This document shows positions 56,881-64,000 of a DNA stretch of 64,000 nucleotides, in pieces. A program made the translations under genes and the position numbers. Source of the DNA: Ashinkailepas kermadecensis (Eukaryota > Arthropoda > Thecostraca > Neolepadidae); the NCBI GenBank assembly GCA_034440615.1, contig JAOTOM010004056.1, positions 87,001-151,000 on the forward strand. The letters run 5' to 3'. Within the stretch, counting starts at the first letter, position 1. Each line of letters begins with the position of its first letter. A model generated the notes under the pieces. That model was not told the origin of the DNA. It saw only the letters and a list, made by a program, of their open reading frames with translations, and ran no database searches.

Positions 56881-58075
56881 AGCGGAGTATGACCCGCACG
56901 ACTGCTTGGCGCACGAACGCCACAACACTGAAGAACCTCCTTGTAACATACACCGCAGGATAATCCAGTCAACAACGTCGAACGAGAGCAATGCCACTGA
57001 GTAATTCTTCATGGGAGAGGAATGGTCGTGCCATTCAGTCGTGTGGTATTGCCAAGATATACAGATGTAGCCTACCTGCTTAACCCAAGCGTGATGTGGT
57101 AAGGCATTAAAAGTGCCGCACTGGTACTGTGAATAATGTCAGTTAATAGTAAATTGTTCCTCCTTTCATGAAGTATGTGACCCAAATTCGGCATAAAATG
57201 TCCAGACTCAGCTTGAGGCAACATCTAGTGTTCCGATCCCTTATTCTGGAAGAAGACTACGTCTAACAACAAGCTATACTCAAAATTGGCGTGCTGTTAG
57301 TTTTTAGCATGCCGAAATCGTAGCCTATTGGAGAACACCGTATCGGCAATGGTCTTCTGCATTAGTCTTAAACACGAATTGCCGATGTTGCAACTTAACC
57401 TCGACGACGGGTTGTATTTGACTTCTGTTACCCGAGCCAACGAAAACAAAGGATCTGCGTCGGCGCATCGTACAACTCAGTGACACACGAGGCCTCTGTC
57501 TGTTGTGGGCCTGGTCCGCACTTTTGTCGTGCCAGGCCACCGATTTGTTGCTTAGTGCATGACTCGAAGTACAAATGTAGCTAGAGTCCCATGCAGGAGA
57601 TGTTGGCAATGCCGACTTAGATTACTTGGCGCCTAAATGTAGCTTTACAGCAAATTTACAATGAAGCTGAAGCTGAGCAATGACTCTTCTCTTTTCCTTT
57701 GCTCATACTTTCTTGTTTCACTTCATGTGAACTGCGCATGCATTCATTTTCGTCTTTGCATGCTTTCACTTGAAGCGTCATCGTGATGTGTTGGTAACTT
57801 GAGGCCGTTCGGGTTGCTGGCAACGGGAAATTTCAATTGAAATGTGTGAAATAAATCTGGCGCATTTCCCCACCTGGCCTCAGCTTCCCTCGATGAATGC
57901 CTGGCTCAGGTAACATGGGGAAACAATCTTGTGCTGTTATCGAAGAACATTCAGGATCTACATCGTTTTTGGACAGATTTGGGTCTATGCCATTCACGCC
58001 GTTTCTGGCATGAACACTTGTGATGGCTACAATCGTCTCAGCAAGCATACATATTATGCTTATTAAACACACATA
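56881..58075 (+). other. Transporter intron 1, middle part
   Basis: Nothing recognisable as exon or mobile element was found. Confidence 0.45.
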
Positions 58076-58186
58076 CACATACATACACACACGCACCCCC
58101 CCCCCCCACACACACACATGCACACATACACACACAAACACATACACACACACATACGTATGCACGCACACGTGCACATACACATG
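58076..58186. repeat. (CA)n/(CATA)n microsatellite
   Basis: Mixed CACACA and CATACA repeats interrupted by a CCCCCCCCCC run at about 58097-58107. Confidence 0.93.
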
Positions 58187-58257
58187 TTGCAAAATGTTGT
58201 AAAATGGCAAGTCTTCCAGAAAGCTGATGGCTGTGCGTGAATTTCAAAGCACCTCAG

Positions 58258-58325
58258 CATGGGCGCTGCATAACCAGTAGCAGTTGATGCGCCCCTAAGC
58301 CCAAATAATCAACCAATCAATCAAA
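58258..58325 (+). repeat. Dispersed repeat tail, copy 4 of 4
   Basis: GGGCGCTGCATAACCAGTAG, CAGTTGATGCGCCCCTAAGC and a CAAATAATCAACCAATCAAT tail. Matches 11070-11135 (minus), 13655-13700 and 4613-4660. Confidence 0.65.
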
Positions 58326-58775
58326 GCACCAAAGCATTGGTGGTGAATAAGCGGATGGATGCACGTGCATATCACGGTTTTTAATGGGAAGCGGGCCTGT
58401 CCAATTGACATGATTTATTCACACATGCTGCATACGCTGCAGCTGTGCAGGTTTTACCTGCAGATGTGAAAGAGGAGGAGCAGGAAGGTCAAGGTCGTAT
58501 TAGGTCAAGCTGATCAGAGGTGCACAGCTCGGAAACTAATCGGCCGATTTGAATGCACAAAACGGCATACAACAGCTCTGGGACATGCAATCTTGTATAA
58601 ACTGCAGTGACAGGAATAACAATATATACCTTTTTACTGGATATGCATGTTGGTACTTCTCATTACACACCATGTTTGTACCAAACATACAATGCATGCA
58701 AACAGCAAACAACACAAATGTGTGACACAAGCTCACATGAGATGTCACGTATCAGACACTAGTATCCAGTCTGAG

Positions 58776-58981
58776 CAGCGGCGCAGCCAGGATTTTCTGA
58801 AGGGGTGACCAAAAAAACATGGATAACGATTTCGGTACGTGATGCTCGCCGACAATGTCTGGGTTGGCATGGTGCCAAATTCCACAAATCGCACAATTTC
58901 TTCCCACAAATCCCACAATTCTTTGTTTAATCTCGTATATTTTGTTTTTGTTATGGGGGAGGCCCCCTGGCTGAGCTTCCG
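58776..58981. mobile_element. hAT-type MITE, degenerate right end
   Basis: The left end CAGCGGCGCAGCCAGGATTT matches the family. The right end is probably GGCCCCCTGGCTGAGCTTCCG, diverged from the expected CTGGCTGCGCCACTG. Flanks AGTCTGAG and GGTCGGAG agree at 6 of 8 positions, which is only suggestive. Confidence 0.55.
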
Positions 58982-59021
58982 GGTCGGAGTCACTTGCACA
59001 AACCGCACACAGGAGAACAGC

Positions 59022-59046
59022 CAATATATATATATATATATATATA
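59022..59046. repeat. (TA)n microsatellite
   Basis: About 12 TA dinucleotides just upstream of the 71-bp array. Confidence 0.9.
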
Positions 59047-59059
59047 ATTCTGTCCTTAT

Positions 59060-59340
59060 CGCTGGCCTAGCCACTCTGCACCGGGGTGACGTTCCTGGTG
59101 TCTCCTCCTTATGTGACCTCATGCCCTCAGCACTGTCTGGATCGCTCTACACGAGGATGATGCTCCTGGTGTCTCCTCCTGATGTGACCCGCCCTCAGTG
59201 GTGGCCTGATAGTTCTGCAGCGGGGTGACGCTCCTGGTCTCTCCTCCTGACGTGACCTCGTGTCCTCAGCGCTGGCTGGATCGCTCTGCACGGGGATGAC
59301 GTTCCTGATGTCTCCTGCTGATGTGACCTCGCGTCCTCAG
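59060..59340 (+). repeat. Tandem 71-bp copies of the exon 2 splice-acceptor region
   Basis: Four units precede the real exon: 59060-59130, 59131-59198 (68 bases), 59199-59269 and 59270-59340. Each starts with sequence homologous to the exon start (CGCTGGCTGGATCGCTCTGC, then ACGGGGATGACGTTCCTGAT in the last unit) and ends with intron-like TCTCCTCCTGATGTGACC and a CCTCAG acceptor. The final unit is nearly identical to the exon for ~43 bases. The intron therefore ends in a ladder of potential 3' splice sites. Confidence 0.88.
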
Positions 59341-59492
59341 CGCTGGCCGGATCGCTCTGCACGGGGATGACGTTCCTGATGTCGGCGGCGTCCGGGGTGC
59401 TGGCCGACCACGTCGGCCTGCGGCGGACCGCCTGCTGCGGTGTCGTCGTCGCCTTCCTCGGCCTGCTCGTGTCCGCCTTCGTCTCCGGACAG
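59341..59492 (+). CDS. Monocarboxylate transporter (SLC16/MCT-like), coding exon 2
   Basis: The acceptor GTCCTCAG ends at 59340. With the T from exon 1 the reading is SLAGSLCTGMTFLMSAASG then VLADHVGLRRTACCGVVVAF and LGLLVSAFVSGQ, corresponding to MCT TM2, the loop with the D-x-x-G-x-R motif (DHVGLR), and TM3. The exon probably ends at CAG|GTAGCC (59492/59493), phase 0; open sequence beyond (to 59555) does not look MCT-like. Exons for TM4-TM12 were not found downstream to 64000, so the gene either has a further long intron or is incomplete here. Four tandem near-copies of this exon's start lie immediately upstream. Confidence 0.78.
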
Positions 59493-59895
59493 GTAGCCGG
59501 CTCGTCGGCCATTGGCGGGGCGACCAGCCGGCGTGCTGTGTTGTTGCATTGCTGATGTGACACTTGACCACCTGTTGCTTTCAATATTTAGATGATGTTT
59601 CGAGAAAACGATAACACAAAAAACACCAGAAAGATTCTCCGTCCGCAGTGTATCTACCAGCAGTGATTTTCTCTTTTGGCATTTATTTATATATTTGCTT
59701 ATTATTTGCATCGTTAGAAGATAATCTTCTTTTATCGGATGTTTGGTTCCACGGTTAGCACACGTATGCGTAATACAAACACACTTCTTATGAATACAAC
59801 CCAAGCTGTAACCATAAAATTCGAGCATTGACTCCGGGGGAGGGTGGATGCAGGGAACAGTTGCTCCTCCACCCAAATCTGTGAACCTTAGCATT
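59493..59895 (+). other. Presumed transporter intron 2, start
   Basis: No exon is recognised. Confidence 0.4.
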
Positions 59896-60050
59896 GGTTG
59901 GTTGTGGTTTTGCGAAGCACTTAGCAGCTGAGGCCATATGGTGTCGCCTGTCTCTCACCCTGGCAGGAAGGGCGTGCATCGCGGGGAATCTAGCCCCGTA
60001 CCTCTGGCATGCCAGGCGCTGAGCTTAACCACTGAGCTACCGACGCCCTA
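59896..60050 (-). mobile_element. tRNA-derived SINE (second family), 12-bp duplication
   Basis: On the minus strand it starts GGGCGTCGGTAGCTCAGTGG: box A TAGCTCAGTGG lies at 60039-60029 and a box B-like GGGCTAGATTC at 59996-59986. The T-arm CGGGG/CCCCG still pairs, but the acceptor stem is imperfect. A ~75-base body follows and ends in AAAACCACAACCAACC. AACCTTAGCATT flanks both sides (59884-59895 and 60051-60062), an exact 12-bp target-site duplication. It differs from the SINE at 21372. Confidence 0.82.
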
Positions 60051-60062
60051 AACCTTAGCATT

Positions 60063-62896
60063 AACCCCATGACGTTGCACGGTAAATATTGGGCCCAAAA
60101 TGAGCCCCCCTCCACGGCCACAAGAAATTCCGCCACCCTTGCGGAGTAGTCTCCGCGTACGCTTGATGAGAGAATATCATTGTGGAACGCATGCCTTGTA
60201 GGGACTCGAATAGCATGTTAACTGGAGGAAAATTTGCCCCCCTCCCCCTCTCCAGTGATCAGACAATGTGCTCATCGGTAGGACAATATCGGTTAAGATA
60301 TCAAAATTAATATTTTCAAAGTGCATTTCTGATGCCTTGTGCAAATAATGGAGACTATACTCCGTCTATCAAACCCAATCTTGGAACGCGGCCAACGGAA
60401 TATTGATTGCCCCTAAATAAAAAGTGTCCTTTTCCTGTTATCTAGCTAGTGACAGCAGCGGCGCAATGGGTTGGACGAGTTATGCCTTGTAACCTATTGT
60501 TTGTGCGACTGGCTGGACAACCTTGTAAATTATCCTTGCGATACGATGAATAGTCCCAATGTCTGCCGCCTGATGGGCACGAGTAGTTATGCAGTAGTAG
60601 ATGGGCACGAGTAGAAGCAGATTACACCAGTCACACTGAAATAGTGATTTTTCACTTGTGCTGTGCCTATTTTCAATATATTTATATAGTTGTAGAAATC
60701 GGTTGGAAGTATACGGCGGCCTTAGTATTTTGAGCCAGGTGATTTGGGTTTGAATTTGTTGTCTGGGAATGAATCCGTTCTCTTTTCATCCCGGCAAATT
60801 TTGACATTCTCCAGTCTGGATGATTGTTTGGCCAGCCATTTGTGCACCGTCCACATGCCCTCTTTCTCGGACTGAGGATGGTGGTCGTGATGTTCACTAC
60901 TGGAGAAAATGCCTCACCTTCAAGAACTATGGGAAACACCATCTTGGAGCAGCGTATTTGCATTACAATTTGTCGTCGTTCCTAACATTATCCACACCGC
61001 TGCGTGCACATACCACTGTGAATTCCGTACATTGTGTTCATGCAGTATTCAGGAGTTTATAAGCAATGCATTTTTCCTCTCATTAACCAGGGTCAGTCCA
61101 TTGGATCGGTGTCGGAAACCCGACAACGTTTGTTCTCCCTTATTCACACGGCACAGAGTCCGCATGCGGATTCTTCACTGATGCGTAACATTTAGTCCAC
61201 ATTCCTCCATAAATGCGTTCTGCGGACACCGCCCTGGCGCCTCAGTTGATAAAATCTGGCTTTTTGTTCACCAAAATGCAGCTAGCTCGTACATGGACAA
61301 ATGGCCGTTCTGAAAAGCTAACGGACGCAACAATTGCGCCAGAATGATCCTATCTTCCGTTTTCCCTCTTCAACAGGCAGGAATAGCGCTATTCGCGTCA
61401 CGCGAGGTTGACAGTGACGAACTGGTTCTCTGATGACGTCAGAACACCGTTATAGTTGGCCAGGCCATGAGTGTTGGAGCAGAAGAGGACTACAGGAGGC
61501 TGATCCCTCCCCCACTCCACCCCCACACGCTTTTCGGCACCTTAACACATCGACCTTGCGGCTGTTGCTAGGGGGACTATGCTTAGACATGACTTCCCTT
61601 CTTTGAACGCTCCTTATCCCCTGGTCAGGGCACGGGCATAGGGTGCACCCGGGAGGGGCATAGGGATGCTTGCTCCCCAATGGGGCCGACATTTTTCATT
61701 CCAAGTTCCCGGTGCCAGCAATTGTCCCTCCTTTAACGTTGGCTTGATCATCCTACCTGCGTTCCTGCGAACGGATAGTAACTGTTCTGCTCTGGGACGC
61801 TGGGTCTGGTGGCCTTGCTAGTCAGACATCGTTCACACGTCATGGTGTCAGAGATCGCTCACACGTCGTGGTCACCTTTGTTAACTTGGATGGGATGGCC
61901 TCGTTAGCGCGATTGTTGCCAAGTTCCTCCCAGTTCGAAGCATGATGTCAATAGCGTTGCGTCCCATCTTCGTATCTCCTTCGTATGGCATCTTGAAATG
62001 ACTCCGAATTTGTTCTCTCCGTAAAGATGAACTCTATAATTGCCAAGGAAGAAATGCATTGGTAGCCATGGCTCGTGTGGAATTTGGGTGTCACGAAAAA
62101 AAATTGTTTATCCAGTCCGCATGGGAGACGTAATTTATGCGAAAGATGTAGATGTCAAATGATACCAAAGGTAAATACGTATTGAACACATCGTGTGACA
62201 AATATCGCCAGAAACCAACGGAACCGCATCGACAGTAAAATTGATGGGCAGTTACTCCATTCGTCCTGGGGCCGACGTATTGAAACACACTTGAATACGC
62301 GCCGAATCTTCAGTGCTGTTCAGAAAAAAATGCCTGTCACGGATGCCTGGTATGCCAGATGTAGGTATACCTCGGTGCGATGCTGTGATCCGTTTGCAAT
62401 AAGTATAATCAACGCTACATTGACTGGTGGCAACTTGTAGCCTGATTTCCCACCGTACGGAAATGCATACACGGAAGCTAAGATGATGCACATATATGCA
62501 CTTTCAAATCTGTTTCAACTGTTAATTATTTCACCTAGTTTAGTTTACTTAATTTGCATAGCATTTGCGGGTATTGGAACCAATCGGCAGATAGTCAGGT
62601 AAACATAAAACAATACTTTGTCGCACACACATGCCCACTTAATGACACACAGCTACACACTCAACTGTCCAGACTACACACGAGCAGAGTAATTATTTTG
62701 CACGCACTTACGTGACCACCCGCCTTTTAAATTAAGACATGCTGTGGTGCCAAGTATCAATTTCGGGGTTGCTGTGCAAGAGTGTGTTGCACCGTCTCGG
62801 AATTCTGGAGAATATTCCATACTTAGCCGTATTGACTCGAACCAATGGAATGTGAAAGTGTCGTGGCACGAAAAAAGTACAGCTAACGGACATTTT
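60063..62896. other. Unassigned region, possibly transporter intron
   Basis: No exon, tandem array or transposon end could be supported on either strand. The many short frames lack recognisable motifs. Confidence 0.4.
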
Positions 62897-63325
62897 TCAG
62901 CAGAAACGATGAATCAGTGATTTGGCGATGTACTTTTCGACTGAACATGATATCATGCTGTTCACGTCGTGCCGCCAGGGTCGCTGGCCCAAATTATTGT
63001 AGCGAGGGGTCGTAATGCAGATATACATCCATTGTCTGGCTTCGGCTATACCACCACACGATAAATGTATGCTGAATACGCTTATTCTGGCACATGCACA
63101 TCGGCTGTACCTCCCCAAACAATGCTGCGAAAGCTTAGGATGGAACACATATTTGCACAGCATGGGAGTAGTATCTATTACATTCATGGAACAATGTCCG
63201 TGTTTGCCTGCTCGAAATGATATCGGCAGAAGTCCTAACCATCTATTAGCTTTTCTCACAATGGTATCTATTTGGTCTGCAAAAGTGAGCTTTTCATCGA
63301 TAATTCTGATATGAACGCAACTCAT
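62897..63325 (-). pseudogene. Reverse-transcriptase C-terminal remnant of a LINE
   Basis: The minus-strand frame contains IRIIDEKLTFADQIDTIVRK then ANRWLGLL, matching the post-catalytic region of LINE RTs (LGVxIDxxLxFxxHIxxIxxKAxxxLGxL). The rest is degenerate. No catalytic motif is present. The family is uncertain and it is not one of the CR1-like copies above. Confidence 0.5.
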
Positions 63326-64000
63326 CAGATCATTGGACTACGCTATGTCATTGGCACCCATATCACGTTCATTACGCTCCATGGGTCCCTACATATGACA
63401 ACACCCAGCCATGCCATTCACGCGACACTCGGCGATTTTTGTCACTCGTGTCGCACTCGGCCCAGTTCAATCCAGTCCACTGCCGCAATATAGACACCAA
63501 CAACTTTCAACATCTTTGAAAGTTCGGTAAGAGATGCCTCCGGTGACGTCACGCTGCTATGCGTCATCAATGATTATGGGCAGTGCTCCTCCCTCTGTCT
63601 GCGGTACACCGCCCGTTTGAGAATACGACGCAGATCGGCGGTGGTATTCAAATATGCCTGGCAGAGCGGTTGGGTTCTGAGTGACAAGCACCCAGAGTTC
63701 CTTCAATTGCTGTTTTATATCTGTTCGCTCCGAAACTAGCAGGAACACTCTAGACACCATACCACCAACACCCACCTGAACACGCAATACATGCCCGCGA
63801 TACACTCGTAGGAAACACGTAAATAGCCATCCCTGAATGGCGTCGGACGTACACGAGTCGTTTTGCTTTCCAGTTAGAAATAAATGGTTATCTAGCGGTG
63901 CCGTTGGACGTAGATGAACCGACGTGCTTTATAAAAACAAAACAGAAAGGAAGAATTAAGAAAACTTGACACGACTACCCAGAGGAGCCATCGGATGTAA
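63326..64000. other. Window end, no recognisable gene
   Basis: An open minus-strand frame of 82 codons (63805-63557) has no recognisable motif. Nothing else is supported. Confidence 0.4.

Noticed and set aside
59980..60050. Functional tRNA gene on the minus strand
   Set aside because: The T-arm pairs but the acceptor stem is imperfect; the segment is the head of a SINE with a 12-bp duplication.
63557..63805. 82-codon minus-strand open frame
   Set aside because: No recognisable motif, domain or splice context.

Overview
This is a gene-poor, repeat-rich stretch of an animal nuclear genome. An arthropod is most likely: there are short TTAGG-type telomere-like tracts, a TATA plus TCAG-type initiator, and very GC-rich coding exons set in an AT-richer background full of transposons. 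A crustacean, perhaps barnacle-like, is only a guess. No bacterial operon, CRISPR array, rRNA gene or ordinary tRNA gene was seen.

Host genes lie in two places. At 14.0-19.1 kb, two intronless GC-rich genes sit head to tail on the + strand: the mitochondrial rRNA m5C methyltransferase NSUN4 (14032-15462) and the PIKK-stability factor TTI1 (16040-19075). At 55.2-59.5 kb are the first two coding exons of an SLC16-type monocarboxylate transporter. Its first intron is full of minisatellites, and the rest of the gene must lie beyond the window or was not recognised. A TATA/Inr promoter with an exon ending exactly at ATG|GTGAGT lies at 19.5 kb and may start a further small gene.

Mobile DNA makes up most of the rest. 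There are four pieces of one CR1-like LINE family: a 3' end at 1-262, a nearly full-length copy at 5.79-10.17 kb whose ORF1 encodes an intact SGNH esterase, and 5'-truncated minus-strand copies at 24.1-27.3 and 36.5-40.1 kb. There is an AT-rich LINE at 42.8-45.8 kb, a GC-rich LINE at 46.6-49.3 kb with a decayed relative at 21.9-23.1 kb, and a further RT remnant at 62.9-63.3 kb. Two tRNA-derived SINEs have clear target-site duplications. MITE-like elements have TA, TTAA or 8-bp (hAT-type) target duplications. There is also a foldback repeat carrying TTAGG tracts at 0.84-2.47 kb.

Tandem arrays are abundant, with periods of 27 bp (28.6-29.0 kb), 29 bp (29.9-30.1 and 56.5-56.9 kb), 35 bp (50.2-51.4 kb), 37 bp with a 111-bp higher order (52.3-53.3 kb), about 60 bp (54.0-54.5 kb), 71 bp (59.06-59.34 kb) and a strongly decayed 21/42-bp array (33.0-35.65 kb).

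The observations most worth following up are: the 71-bp array, which repeats the transporter gene's 3' splice site together with the start of its second exon; a TTAA-flanked non-autonomous element loaded with AGGTCA nuclear-receptor half-sites in DR3, DR4 and everted arrangements; and the CR1 family's duplicated 5' leader and variable 3' UTR.
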